Source: Rhizopus arrhizus (lineage: Eukaryota > Mucoromycota > Mucoromycetes > Mucorales > Rhizopodaceae). Taken from it: 64,000 nt of DNA. A model generated the notes under the pieces. That model was not told where the DNA came from, made no database searches, and saw only the letters and a program-made list of their open reading frames with translations. A program made the position numbers and the translations under genes. Shown here in pieces: positions 22,153 to 35,179 of the stretch; position 1 is the stretch's first letter; the number at the start of each line of letters is the position of its first letter. The stretch covers positions 1,178,001-1,242,000 of the forward strand of contig JAKZZE010000007.1 in assembly GCA_024220505.1 (NCBI GenBank). Direction: 5' to 3'.

Positions 22153-23021
22153 CTCACTTGTCAAAAAATAAAAAATAAAAAAAAATTAAAAAAAAAAATT
22201 ACAAAAAAATAAGCAGTGGCATGGACTGCTTTTTTCTGAGGAACCTGCAAAGCTCATCTTTTCAAACTCATCACTAACGATTGGGTCTATTTCTTTATAA
22301 AACACATTGATTTATGCTATTACGACCTGGATCGTCTTGGACCGCGTTCACTTTGCTGTTCTTTCAGCTCCAAGTCTTTAAGGCTTCCTTTATTCAACTC
22401 ACTGAAAAACGACTATCGTGGTCAAGAGGACAGTGAATCAAAGGGATTGCTTCTTTCTGAAGCAGAAAGAAAATGATACAAGACAAAGCCAGTGTTATCA
22501 CGAAAGACAAACGGACTTCTTTCAGCAAAGACCCTATCCAACTCCTTTCTCACAAATCTCAAATCAACTCTGGCCGTCACTGTAAGGCATCACACTGATT
22601 TTTAGCCACTTGTCAAACAGGATCCATACCCTCTTGAGTGACCCACAGCCAAATTCATTCATCCGTCACCTTTCGTTTGTTGTACATGGCGATATCTTAA
22701 CCTGGCTTGACCTTACCATGAATCACTGACACTGTGAAGCGGATAAGATGCAGAAATAATCAATCTTGGTTGAATCATCATCCACACAGAATGACCCTTT
22801 GATGACACTGAAAGATAAAATAGAGGGCACAATTAAGTGATGTCATGATGACTGCTGAGTCTGATTCTATCTTTTTTTGTGGAGAGGATACCCCCTTTTT
22901 TTTTATTTCATTTTTTTTGATTGTGAAACAACCAAAAAATTCTGTGATGGTAATAACAAATAAAAAAAAAAAAAAAAAAACTCCATTCGTTCATGTTCAA
23001 TAAACAATCAAGTATCAACAG
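22153..23021. promoter_or_regulatory. divergent promoter region nop9 / Myb factor
   Basis: 870 bp between two divergently transcribed starts. It contains poly(dA:dT) tracts near 22895-22920 and 22961-22980 (A18) close to the Myb start, which commonly exclude nucleosomes in fungal promoters. No specific factor site recognised. Confidence 0.5.
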
Positions 23022-24584
23022 ATGTATTCGTTTGAATCGTCATCTGATCAACCAGAACAAGAAGATAAAACAATATATTTTGTTCATCCACAAGAACAAT
23101 TAACACAACTTGCAAATGAATTCAACATTCCTTATTCACCCACCTTTGATCCCGCTTCACAAAATACCTTTTCAGTCAACCAAGATCTTTTACAAACAAA
23201 TAACAATGCCCAATACGAATTACCATCTTTTCATGCCTTTCATGGAGTAAGCCAGAAAGAAGGAGGAAGAAAAAAAGAGAAAGGGTATTAATGATTGAAA
23301 CAGATACATACCGAGCAAGCCATAATACATGACTTGAGCCATCCACCGTCAGTGTATAAGAGTCTTTTGCAGCCAGAGAACACCACCTCCAGCCCGTCGT
23401 CTGTTTTCACCGCCAAGCCGACAACGTCCACCTTACTACCCCTCCACACGACGCCGATCAAGACCGCACCTTTCGAACCTCAAATTTCCACGCACCCTCT
23501 GCGGATGTCCAAAACAAAGGACGCGCCTCGGCCAGGTCGTGAGCGTGCGCCGTGGACAGCCGAGGAGGACAGGCTGCTTCGGCTGGCAGTGGCGCTGTAC
23601 GGCGACAAGACCGAAAAGTGGTCCAAGATTGCCGCCTGCGTGCCCGGACGGACAAACAAGAACTGTCGCAAACGCTGGTTTCACTCACTCGATCCTCTGC
23701 TGCGCAAGGGCGCCTGGACCGAGAAAGAAGATCAGCTGCTGCGAGAAGGCGTCTCGCGCTATCCGAACCAGTGGAGCAAGATCGCAGACCGGCTCCAGGG
23801 CAGAACCGATGATCAGTGTGCGAAGCGCTGGAGAGAAAGTTTGGATCCCACGATCGATCGATCCGACTGGACCGAGGCAGAAGACGCCCGGTTGATGGAA
23901 AAGTATGAAACCTATGGGTCACAGTGGCAAAAGATCGCTTGCTTTTTCGAGGGCAGGCCCGGGCTGCACTGCAGAAACCGGTGGAGAAAACTGGAGAGGA
24001 TACTGCAGATCAAGCAGGAGAGCCTCAAGCCCTCATTTGTGAACACTCTGCTGAAGCGTAAAGTCCAGCCGGCACTTCAAAACACTCACCCTGCCCTCGA
24101 TTCTCCCAGCTGCTGTTCACCGACGAGGCCAGCCCTGGCCGTTCAGGATGACGTGCGGAGTCAGTCGGCCGCTACGCCCAACCGTGCAGAGGATGAATTC
24201 AGCGACGGACTGAGACCGTACGGATGCGGTGTGCCTGGTTGCCATGCTGCCTTCTCGTCTTCGTCTGGACTCTTTAACCACATGAAAACACCCCATGACA
24301 GTCTGGACAGGATCGATAAACCCTACCGGTGTACCATCAAGAATTGCTCAAAGCGATACAAAAACATCAATGGCTTACAATACCATCTCAAGGACGCCAA
24401 GAGTACCACCGCTTACGGTCACTCTACTTTGTTCGAGGACAAGCCGTTTCCGTGTACTCTTTCCAGCTGTAAAAAGACTTATAGAACCCTCAATGGTCTT
24501 CGATATCATCTACAGCACGGACACAGCAAAGTGCCAGAACTTGTCTCATTCGATCCATTTCAAACCAACCAGAGCCCTTTATAA
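23022..24584 (+). CDS. three-repeat Myb transcription factor with C2H2 zinc fingers
   Basis: Two exons, 23022-23246 and 23304-24584 (57-nt intron, phase 0), giving 501 residues. Gln/Asn-rich N-terminus. Three Myb/SANT repeats in order: RAPWTAEEDRLLRLAVALYG to CRKRWFHSLD, KGAWTEKEDQLLREGVSRYP to CAKRWRESLD, and RSDWTEAEDARLMEKYETYG to CRNRWRKLE; each has the spaced Trp residues. After a Pro/Ser linker come C2H2 fingers: YGCGVPGCHAAF...HMKTPH, YRCTIKNCSKRYKNINGLQY...H and FPCTLSSCKKTYRTLNGLRY..HGH. The last two look like Sfp1-type fingers. It should be a nuclear DNA-binding regulator; targets are unknown. The Myb part is clearly GC-richer than its neighbours. It is convergent with spt8 (173 bp apart). 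Confidence 0.85.
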
Positions 24585-24757
24585 ATATGCCTTTTCTCTT
24601 TTTTTCTTATTGTACATGTCATTCTGTAATATTATAATACATACTTGCTACCATTCACTGCTAAAGCTTTTTTTTTTTAAAAAAAAAAAACATTGTCTTG
24701 TTTGTACATGATATTGTGCTTTATTGAATACTTCAATCAGGGTATCGATGCACATGT

Positions 24758-26370
24758 TTATACAACAACCGAAATATCATAAAACAAGCACACATTCGTC
24801 GACGCACCTTCCCAGCCTCTGTTGCCAGATGAGGTAATCATATATTGACAAGTGGGATCAATAGAGATTTGAGATATCACTCCGCCGTGATGACCAGGCA
24901 AGATGCTGAATGGAATGGTCGTATTGCCCTTTTTGAGGCCTTCATCGAATCCGATGGTAAACGCAGAATCCACCGAGGTGTCCCACAAACGGATGTTATC
25001 GTTCGAAGCGCTAGATCACATTAGCATGGAGAGCATCAGACAAGAGAGAGGTCTTACCAAATAATCTGTTTTCCATTCGGCATACTTGTCACACAAGAAA
25101 CAGGTCCAGAATTCGAAGGCATCCGAAAACCTCGGATCCATTTCTGTGAAGCTTGATCGTATTCATCCACAATCCCATTCCTTCTTCCCACATAAATCTT
25201 TCTGCCGTCCGCACTCCAGCAAGCCTATGAAGCGTGAGCAAACCCGCAAACAGGTCGGGATCCTTACCGATAGACACCAAGGAGGTGAATGAGCAGACAA
25301 CGGCAGTTTCCGAGGCTCCCTTTCTCTTTTATCCCAAATGAAGCATTGACCATCGACGCTGGTCGTCAGCAGGCTGTTGGGATCCTTTGTGTCCCAGCCG
25401 TCCACAGGCTGGTATTCAGCCGAAGACAGCTGTGAGTTGTGGGACTCATAGGAGCGAACGATCGAGCCCGTCTGGAGATCCCACTCGAGCACGGATCGAT
25501 CCCAAGATCCACTGAGGGCCCCTTTCTCATCTGGTGTGATCTTGAGGACCGAGATGGGTCCTGTTTGCTTTCGGAGCACATGATGACATCTTCCTTCATC
25601 ATGTCTGACCGTCACCAGATTGATCGACCCGTTCTCACATCCCTGCAGTGCCCAGAGCGCCTCTGAGTGAAGTGCGAGGCTATAGATAGCAGACAGTTTG
25701 TGTTCTCCTGGTACGTCCTCTAAAACGTATTCAATATCACCTCCTTCACCCTCTTTTTTTTTTTGCTTCATTTTCTCTTTACCTGATTGCTCTTCATTTT
25801 CCCACCATGAACTCAATACGCCAGACTATTTAACAAGTTAATCTCACTGTCACTACACATTGTTTACTTTACATAAATAACAGAATCCACATGTTGATGT
25901 CTTAGTGCCTGCGCTAAGGATGTCTTTCCGTTCATTGAAGTAAAAAAATCCCATTTTCGAATGTAGCCATCTTCACAGCCGGTTAAAACCCAACGATAAC
26001 AACGCGTGGTGGCTACACTAAAGACAGGATAGGGATGTATAGCCGCGACCTAAACGTCTTTAGTTTCTATTTCTTGTTGGCATTCTTACTCACATAAGGC
26101 ACACAATCATAAGATGAACAGGTCAGTCGTTGAGGATTGATATTTAAATCGACCTGTCTTGTGTCTGTGTCACTGAGCTGGCGTGGTGGTGACGCAGGTG
26201 AATTTCGAGTGGAAGGAAGAGGATCTTGCGGGTCAAAGGTTAGAAAGGAGAAACTTTAAGGGATCTCTGTACCTTCAATGTCCATCGCCTCACCTCCATC
26301 GTCTGTGATGGTTTCTATTTGAGAAGTCGTGTCGTCATTCAAATCAATATCTTCATCTTCAGACGACATC
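24758..26370 (-). CDS. spt8: Spt8, WD40 subunit of SAGA
   Basis: Several short introns. Starts MSSEDEDIDLNDDTTSQIET with an acidic N-terminus, then WD40 blades: YDCVPYVAAIHPYPVFSVAT, YRWVLTGCEDGYIRKWDFF, IYSLALHSEALWALQGCENG, ISVLKITPDEKGALSGSWDR, LLTTSVDGQCFIWDKR, ACWSADGRKIYVGRRNGIVD and IIWSASNDNIRLWD. It ends with a strongly Spt8-like tail, MITSSGNRGWEGASTNV. Spt8 is known to connect SAGA to TBP and modulate TBP binding at promoters; it acts in the nucleus. Blade 1-2 exons contain the TG-CEDGYIRKWD signature typical of the family. It is divergent from the unknown gene at 26797 (427 bp). Confidence 0.9.
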
Positions 26371-26796
26371 TTTAGTCAATAAAAAAAAAGGGGGGGAGGA
26401 AACAAAGAGCCTGAGGACGTGTGCATATGAAAAAGTGGCTTATTGTAATCCCCGCACAGGTTTGTCAATCTGAAACATTGAACTGAAACAGAAAATCGGT
26501 TTGATGTTCTTGATTTGTCAATTAAAAAAAAGGGTGAAATGTTTATGTAAAGAGTTTAAGGGGTAAAAACTTGCACTACAAACCCCCTTTTTTATACTGA
26601 AGAATGACCATCAGCAGGTGTGTTAAAAGAACCATTTGTATGTAAGGATATCTGTTTATCTTCTCTCTTTCTCTTCTATACACATTCACACCCCTTTTTT
26701 TCCGTATGTGGATTTAAAAAGAAAGAGCTGGATGTTATTTATTTCTCTTTTTCCTTTTTCTTTTTCCCTTTTTTTTTTTCTCATATTTTATAAAAG
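26371..26796. promoter_or_regulatory. divergent promoter region spt8 / unknown gene
   Basis: Contains pyrimidine-rich tracts (26673-26780) and a TATA-like TTTATAAAAG directly before the ATG at 26797, too close to act as a normal TATA box for that start. No specific site recognised. Confidence 0.4.
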
Positions 26797-27803
26797 ATGA
26801 CTACTTGTGTTGTTCTTGGGCATTTTACATATTTAAGTCCATTCTGTATTTATTCAACCTCTGCTTCATTGACTTATTTCTGTTTAGAAGAAATGAATGT
26901 CTTGATTTTTAATAATCAATTAAATACAAAAGCATTTTATTTAAAGCAACTATTCAAGGCAAACCCGCATCACTTTTTAAAAAATAGCGATGGTCGCACG
27001 TTTGTGATGACACGTAGTGTGATACACATAGCACGTTCTTTCAATTGCTTTTATCTCGCTGAGCTTTGTAAGCTAACTGTAGACGAAATATTGGCTCATG
27101 TAGCAGATCCACTGCTGAAATGTATTGATTACGATCAGTGGCATATGGTGACTCCATATCAATTGGACCCTTGTCCAGATCTGGATCTTGAACGTCTAAC
27201 TGGAACCGAATGCCTTTTCAATTCTTCCACAGCAAGAACAGTGGTAGCAGCAAAAGAAAAGGAATACATAAAAACCAACAGACGAATGTAAAACAGGAAC
27301 GCCCATCCTATCCTATTCATACTCATACTTCTTATAGGTCAATAGAAGAACAAGGAAAGAAACAATATAGACCAATCACAACTACCACCATTCAATTATC
27401 TACCATTTTACATCAGTGGTTATCTACTGACTTTAGTCAATATCAACCTAATTCAATCATGTTTCAAACGCTAAAATCTATAAAAAAAATGAAATTACAA
27501 CAACAAGCTATTATTGAAACACGCCAACGTCAAGCTGCTTTCACTAAAATCACATTCCCACCAAGTCCACCAGAAACTAAAAAAAGAAAAGGGGCCTATT
27601 TACAAAAACCGAAATTGAAGCGAGTCTTGCCTCCAGTACAGGACCACAACCTTCATTTATTAGCCAATCAAGCCATCAGAGGTTTACCTGATTCGACTTT
27701 TCTATTACAACCTATTCATACCGACAAAAGCCAATCCTTACGTTTACCCTCCATTCAATCCATGTTATCCATCGGAAGAAATATGGATCCTTCTTGTGCA
27801 TAA
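26797..27803 (+). CDS. unknown protein, two predicted exons
   Basis: The first frame (26797-27243) and second frame (27297-27803) join across a 53-nt GT...AG intron, 27244-27296, in phase 0, giving 317 residues. The first part contains NNQLNTKAFYLKQLFKANPH and TFVMTRSVIHIARSFNCFYL, a compact hydrophobic/basic domain I do not recognise. The second part is low-complexity and basic, with a TIQLSTILHQWLSTDF helix, FPPSPPETKKRKGAYLQKPK (possible nuclear localisation signal) and SLRLPSIQSMLSIGR. The intron is inferred from frame change and good splice signals. If it is wrong the first frame ends at 27291. It is convergent with the WW gene (130 bp). Confidence 0.55.
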
Positions 27804-27932
27804 CATTTTTAGAAGGATGCTTCTCATTTGCTGTAAATAGAAAATCGCTTACAAAATAAACTAGGATTGTTATTCTTTTGCATTTATTTTGTCAACACAC
27901 TCCTTAAACGTTTTTTATTTATCAAACACAAC

Positions 27933-29172
27933 TTAAAACCAACTTGATTCTTCTTCCACAGTTGTATTTCCATATTCATCCGTTTCAGTAACTAAATAAA
28001 CAATAAATAAAAACACACATACTTCTTCTTTATTCTACTCACCCGTCGTTTCATCATGAAACCAGCCATCCTTCTTTTCTACAACCGTCGTATCTCCATA
28101 TTGATCTACTCGTATTTTTTAGACTTCTTTATCAAACACAAACAATGCATTCTACCTGTGGTCACAATGGTTTGTTTATCACTACCAAACCATCCACCGT
28201 CTTCATTAATAATCGTTGTCGATCCACCACCATTATCATAGCCACCACCGCCATAACCACCGCCATAACCACCTCCTCCTTCATATCCACCATAGCTCGC
28301 AGGTGGCGGTTGTGCTGCTTCTCCTAGGGGACGATGAATACACTGACTGGGTTACACATGTTTACTTACGATAACGATCTTCACGTTCTTCCTCCTCCAG
28401 TCTCTCGATACGATCACTCTGCTGTTCTTCATGATTGATCACTTCCGAAATACCAAAGCCGACCAGACCGGCAGCCGCAGCCGCACCGGCGATTTTCATG
28501 CCGGTCGACATGCCAGGTTTCTTTTGAGCGGGACTACCATAACTTTGAGGAGATGAATAACCTTGGGGTTGGGGTGCATAAGGAGATGAGGCGGCAGGAG
28601 GAGCACCATAGGGTTGGTATCCAGGTTGTTGTTGTTGTTGTTGTCTTTGCTGAGGAGAATAGCCAGCTTGTTGAGGTGGGGGAGGATAGGTGGATGATTG
28701 TTGAGGATAACCAGCCGGTTGCTGAGGTGGGTATCCGGGCTGTTGCTGAGGAGAATAGTTTTGTTGCTGAGGTGGAGGAGGATAGGCGGCTTGCTGAGGT
28801 GGGGGAGGGTAGGCTGAGGGTTGTGGAGGATAGCCAGCAGGTTGTTGTGGAGGGTAACCAGCAGGTTGCTGAGCAGGATAGCTACCTGGCTGTTGGGGAG
28901 GGTATCCGGGCTGTTGGGAAGGATATCCACCGTAGGGTTGCTGTGGTGGTTGAGATGGGTAACTACCATATTGAGCAGAAGGAGGAGGAGGAGGAGGCTG
29001 ATAACCACGGTTAGACTTGCGGGGATCCTCCCAAGTAGTGGTTTGAGTAGAATGATCAATGAAATAACTTGTAATCTCATTAATAAAATACGCGTCTATT
29101 CACTTTTAATACTTACTATTGACCATTAGGTGCTTGACGTGCTTCCCATCCGGGTGGTAAAGGTTCAGACAT
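27933..29172 (-). CDS. WW-domain protein with Pro/Gln/Tyr-rich repeats (Wwm1-like)
   Basis: Starts MSEPLPPGWEARQAPNGQ, then after an intron YYFIDHSTQTTTWEDPRKS completes one WW domain (both Trp and the following Pro present). Next is a long imperfect repeat of GYPPQQP/AYPPPPQQ units, then GMKIAGAAAAGLVGFGISEV, a glycine/alanine-rich hydrophobic segment like that at the C-terminus of yeast Wwm1, then an acidic helix. Downstream exons add a Gly/Tyr-rich stretch and three short acidic motifs ending DGGWFGSD, DGWFHDE and ESSWF. WW domains bind proline motifs, and the protein's own PPxY-like repeats could allow self-association. About five exons with 50-75-nt introns. The repeats create long spurious open frames on both strands. 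It lies 173 bp from the myosin gene, same strand. Confidence 0.8.
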
Positions 29173-29345
29173 ATTTTTAAGAGTAAAAAAGAAAAAAAAA
29201 AAAAAAAAAGAAATAAAAAAAATAGCTCATTTTGTATATATTTATTTCTTCCTCCGTCTTACCCAATAAGTTTTTCCGTAAATTTTTTTTTTATTGGTTA
29301 TATCACGTTTCTTTTATACAAATATTACATATAAACTTGTTTCTC

Positions 29346-32300
29346 TTAGATAGAATCCATACGTTGAGGCTTAAGTTGTTCTGATAGATTAGTTAAAGCG
29401 ATTAACTTTTGTACATGTTGTATATTCAACTATAAATAGTTATTAGCATTAGATTAAAAAAAAAAAAGAGCTACTTACATAATCAGGAACATAGGAACTG
29501 ATAGTGACATTATGAGGCTCAGGTTGATCATAATCACTTTCTTCAAGTGATACATTATCAAGTAACAAGATATCCTCAGTATCGCTACTGCTCACACGAG
29601 ATGCTACAGCTCTTAAAATATCATTGTGAATTGGTTCCTACGTGCAGTAGTAGCGTTAGTTGAAAGTTTAATCTAAATATAGAACATGGGCGTTTACCTC
29701 ATAATCTGCGACAATATAATTTTGTATCAACTTTTGAACTTGGGTAGGTGCCAAAAACCAGCAAACATCATAAATAATCTTTATATCCTCTAATGTCGCC
29801 TTCTTTAGTTGTAATAACTTTGTGGCCTGTGTCAAATGCTCTAGTTGATTTGTAGCTTCAGATGCTTCATGCGATTTACACCATTCTTCCAATCTTGTAA
29901 TATTGTATTGAATTTGCATAGCTTAAAAATAAAGTGAGTTGTATGTTTCTTTTCTTTCTTTCTTTTTGTACCTCTCTTCCATGAATTAAAGTTACGTCTC
30001 ATAACAAGATCATTAAAGGTAGTTATACCGATCAATTTCAACAATTCAGTCAGTACTTGCTCAATCACATAAGGATCAACATAATATGTCTTCATCGTAC
30101 GATGAATACGATTCATGAAATTCAATAAATCATCCATAGAATAAGCAGGTTGACTGTTGCTTGATAATAATTTACCAAAAAATCGAGTAGAGTCATTTGC
30201 AATGAAACCTGGTAACGATTGACTTTCAATCAAAGCAGGGATAGCCATCTTGTTCAGTTTCTTTTTCAGTTCAGATAACCAGTGAAAGTAAATATTGTCT
30301 TGTAAGCATTGTAATTCAAACTTCATGTTTGAAACTAATTTTTCGAAATCGTGCCATCCAACTGCGCGTCTTCCATGGATGGAATTGTAATGCATCTCTC
30401 TTTCAAGTTCTTGTTCAACGGAATAAACTAAAGAAAGTAATTCATGTGTATTTGATAACCAGTAAGCACATGGCACAATTGTATCTTCTCCTGTAAATGA
30501 CTATGTTGGATGAGTAACAAACCACGATCTTCTTTTCCTTTTGCTTACCATGCAATCCTTTTGAAGGGTGCCCATCACCCTTAATAACAAACGTTCGGAC
30601 TCTCCCAAGTATCCCAAACGCCACATTTGTGTAATACATCTACCAATGATGTGCACAGGAAAGAAGACTTCTTCACGTGGTGGAGGGTCTGGTCCAGGTG
30701 GTACAATCTTTAGAGAGTGCACAAGTCCCTCAATCACCTCATCCTCCAAAAGTTCTCCATTCTCTTGCAGCAATTGACTGATAGCGTCTTCAGGATTACC
30801 GATCTTTTCGGCATCCAAACTACCACGCTGACCAATCTGCTTGGGTATCATTTGTTCAGGTTCAGCATAGACGACCTTGGTCTCTGTCTTTTCAGATACA
30901 AGACTGGCTCGACGCATCACGCTCGGAGAGGCTGCACGTGGATCAGAAGAAGGTGAACGAGTGCGGTCGGGTGAGATACCACGTCGGTCTCGTTGTGGCG
31001 ATAAGGTACGATAAGTGTTCATGGAAGCTTGACGTTTGGGGTGATTCTTGAGTGATTGAGAGAGTTGAGCTTTGAGAGCGACGATTTGTGCCTTGAGTTC
31101 AGCCACCTCTGCCTCATCTGCTGTCGAAGTTGCTGGAGAGAAGGGACCTCCGGGACTGACGGGCGATTTGAGTTGTTGTTGATTACTTTGCTGCTTCAAT
31201 TTGAAGATCTCTTCCTTTTGACGACCAACATCTTCATTCAAACGAGCAATCTCAGATTCCTGCTTCTTGATACGTTCCAAAGAATTTCTATAATCTGTCT
31301 GAAGCGTGGCACGTTCATTCTTGACCAACTCTAATTCTGCCTCGAGTTCATTAGGCGCATTCAATGTGTCTTCCAACTCCTTGGCTTTCTTGTCTAACTT
31401 TTCATATTTCTCAATCCATGACTTGATTTGACCTTCCAGTTCATTTGCCTTCACACGCAATTGATCCTTTTCTTCCTTGTGTTGTGTCACGCTCTGGGTC
31501 AGCTCGACCACTTTGCTTTCCAGCTTATAAGAGACCTCCTTAAAGTGATTTGCAGATTTAGCCTCCCGTTTAAGCGCCAGCAGCTGTTGACGTGCCAAGC
31601 GTTGACGGATGCAGGTCTGGAGCTGAATCACATAATTTCTCTTGGCTTGGTATGCTTTTCGTACAGCCCAACCACGAATCAGACTTTGAATCTTGATGGC
31701 AGCAAAATGCTGACGAATCTCTGAAAATTTAAGACGCATCGCATGAGCTCTGCAGGCGGCTTGAAGATGAACGATAAAGGCACACTGCGCCAAATAACGC
31801 TTGCGTTGAATGTACCGACGCCACTCGGTCTGTATCTTGATCGCGGCCTTGGTCTGACGAGCGACCTCGAGTTTTTTGACACCCATCTTTTGACGAGCAA
31901 CTCTTTGTAAGCGAGAGATGAGATCGAGCATTCTCAAGTAGCGAATACGGACAATGAAACGTCGCATGTTCTTTTGAAGTAATATTGTACATTCGTCCCA
32001 CCTTTCTCTTCTACACTTTTCAAGATAGGCAAGCTAAAATCACAAAAGTCAGACGTCCGTCAGTCTATTAGGTTTATCTACCTGTCCTGCACGGAAAAAG
32101 ATCTTTGTGAGACCAATTTGATATTTATCTTTATCCGGAATATATTTCTCCAAGACTACTTTACAGAGTTCGTTAATATCTGGATTACCATTTGGATCCC
32201 AATGTTTGGAATTAACAAGTGCATAGAATCTATAAAAACAAAGAGGGTCAGCCCTCTTGTTCATCGCATCTTTTAAAATTGTATTGACCTGTCTGCAAAA

Positions 32301-34897
32301 TCTGCAAATGACCAACGGGAAGGATAACCGGCACAACTGATACGAATTGTTTCCAGCACACCACAAGCACGCAATTGAGATAATACCATGTTTGGCTCAA
32401 AGCCCCAAGCGATCTTGGCCTCATTTGGTTTGATACAACGAATATAATGTACATTGGTTTGACTGATGGTATCCATCAAGCTGATAAGTGAAAGCTGATG
32501 ATGGGTTAGTTCACATGAGTTCTTGATTTTCCTCTTTATACATGTACCTTGAAAATGGAACCTAAAGTAGGCTTCTTTGCTACAGCCATACCAACCTTTT
32601 TAGCAGGAGTAGGCTATATAACAGATTTAGTTTTTTTTTAAAAAAAAAAAGTGAAAAATTTCAAAGTTACTTTGGATTCTTGACTAGCAGCAGTAGCAGC
32701 AGCAGTGGCTGTCTGAAGCATGTCTACCAAGAAAGGAGACTCTGCGCTTTGCAAGAGATTCAAAAGTTCATCTGGCACAGTATCCTTGTTTTTATCTATA
32801 AATCCTTCTGAATCATATTCTACTTCATGTGCATAGTGAACCACAGTGAAAGCGCTATTAGAAAATCGAGGCTTTTTAAAGTAATTCTTGTATTTAGGAT
32901 CAGAAAAGCTAGAATAGAGTTTATTACAGAACCCTTGATCTGTTCCAGATGGCATCCTTGACTCTTCATCCAAAAGTGACAAGATACCCAATTTGGATTC
33001 AATGACTTCAATACACTTTTGGTTGTCACTGAATTCGATAAATTTCCAATCAATTTTTTCCTTGACATATTCCTCTTGCTCCAACTTGAAGACATGTTGG
33101 TTGAATTGCTGCTGAAGTTTTTCGTTGGCGTAATTGATACAGAACTGTTCAAACGAATTCTTTTTGAAATGCTCAAAACCGTAAATATCCAAGACACCGA
33201 TGAACGTGCGCACCTTGCCCTCTTCCAAACAGGACAAACTGTCATTGACTACCTTGACAAGCCAATCAAACAAGCTAGCATAAATGTACTTGGCCACCGA
33301 ATCCCTCACGACCACCGCCTGGACGACACTCAGGTTCTTTACAATCTTTTCGTTTCTCGTAATAATCTGTCGACGGGTCAACCACTTTTTGAATTCGGCC
33401 GTCTTGATACCCAAGAGCTTTGTGGCTGTCACCAGGGCAGGTTGATCGTCTGCGATCGAGGCATCTGTACGGCCGCCAACTTCGATGTTACCGATATGAA
33501 GCAAGGCAGCGAGCAATTTAAAGATCTGCCACTGCTGTTCGACTGCGATGCCCACAAGTGAGAGTGAACGTTGGGTGAGTTCAAATTCAGCCGCATCGTC
33601 TACACCAGGAATGGTGCCTGTGCCGCTTTGATTCAAGTAGTGAAATTTACTCCATTCGCCTAATTCAAGGTTTCTTCGTTCATTGCTTGGAGCACCCACA
33701 CAAAGCTAAACAGATGAGTACATCAGTCGGCATTTTGTCTATATACTTTACTTGATAAAAGATGTGATAATTTCTTTCGGTCTCGGGTTGAAAGATTAAA
33801 CGGGATCTTTCCAAAAGATAGGTTCGGATCTTTGCACCCACAATGTTATTTCTGTTATCAAATTGAATCTAGATAGCACAAGTTAGTCTGATTTTTTGTG
33901 CATAACAAAGCTCGATTACCTCAATATATTTACCGAATCTTGAACTGTTATTATTTCTTGTGGTTTTTGCATTACCGAATGCTTCCATGATTGGATTTGT
34001 AGCTATTTTACAAACAGTGAGTTACTTATTTTCATCCTAAATCTATTTTTTTTTGTTTTACCCATAATCTGTTCTTCTACTTCTGTCATTCCTTGAGTTG
34101 CATCTTTAATTTTTCCAGATTCTTTATCATCTGCAGTAGCAAAATATCTCATAATATGTGTGGCTGACACTGTTTTACCAGCACCACTAAAGACAATGCA
34201 CGTAATTAGCCCCATTCATTTTCTCTATTCTTTCATTTACCTTTCACCAGATACGACTACTGTTTGATTTGACTTTTCTCGGACCATACAACGATAGGCA
34301 TCTTCTGCAATAGCAAACAAGTGTGGTTCTAACTCACCACGTCTTCTTCCAGAATATTGCTGTATCACATCTGGTTCATATAATGGTACACTGGCAAATG
34401 GATTGGCAGCAATCAAAACGATACCAGAGTACGTATAAATATTGCGTTGAAAATATCGAGTACGAATGGTGTTAAGCACTGGTGTAGTTGTTTAATAAGA
34501 ACCACTTGTCCATTTTTTTTTGTTTGTTTGTTACCTGAAGGTTCGTTCAAATAACTCAAGTTTGTTAAATCTTCAATGTTTTCTAATCTCGGTGGATTTC
34601 TTAAAGGTGGAAGATTAGCGCCTTTTTGTTTTTCTAAAGCTGTAAAGGTTGATTCAAATACATGTTCCTATACAAGTAAAACATATTAGCTTTTATGAGC
34701 AGAATATTTACACACACACACACCCTTCCACTATCTTTATCGTCTTCAAATATAATCTTGACACCCGTTTCTGTTTCTTCCTTTGAAACAACAGTTGCAG
34801 AAACCCAAGCTTCGTCTTCATCTTCGAACCATGCTTTAGTCCCTTTTGTATAGACTTGCAAAGCCTGTGAGACTCCTGAGGAAAGTGAGTCTGCCAT
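29346..34897 (-). CDS. class V myosin heavy chain
   Basis: About 15 exons. Order: SH3-like N-terminus ([20 protein letters not shown]); motor with [19 protein letters not shown]-loop SGESGAGKT split by an intron, switch [12 protein letters not shown], switch [22 protein letters not shown], actin-binding region and [20 protein letters not shown]; converter; six IQ motifs (from [13 protein letters not shown] to [15 protein letters not shown]); coiled coil (about 150 residues); a Ser/Pro/Arg-rich linker; and a DIL cargo-binding domain ([35 protein letters not shown]). It is an actin-based motor that carries vesicles and organelles to growth sites in fungi. The start [20 protein letters not shown] at 34897 and the stop at 29346-29348 are clear. 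All catalytic motor motifs are intact. Confidence 0.93.
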
Positions 34898-35147
34898 ACT
34901 TTAAAAAAAGAGTTGGATAAGAAGAAGGAAAAAAAAGGTACGAAAGTCTTTAGAAAAGAAAAAAAGAGTATGTAATCTTTGGTTGTACAATACAAAACTT
35001 TTTTGTGCAAGTTCTCTCAGCCCGTTTTGGCGCTTTCGACTGGATAACAAATTGTCAGATGAACGAAAAAGACAGTTGCCTACATGACTTTAAACTCAAT
35101 GATGTCCAAGAAAATAATGTTTACTATTCAAACAATGATTTAACAAG

Positions 35148-35179
<32 letters not shown>

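Noticed and set aside
23436..23922. Antisense and shifted frames of 80-150 codons across the Myb repeats
   Set aside because: GC-rich coding DNA lacks chance stops in other frames; these translations are Arg/Pro/Ser-rich noise.
28496..29080. Long minus- and plus-strand frames over the WW gene repeats (Leu/Pro- and Val/Glu-rich)
   Set aside because: Frame-shifted readings of the GYPPQQP repeats. The frame containing the WW domain and hydrophobic tail is the coding one.
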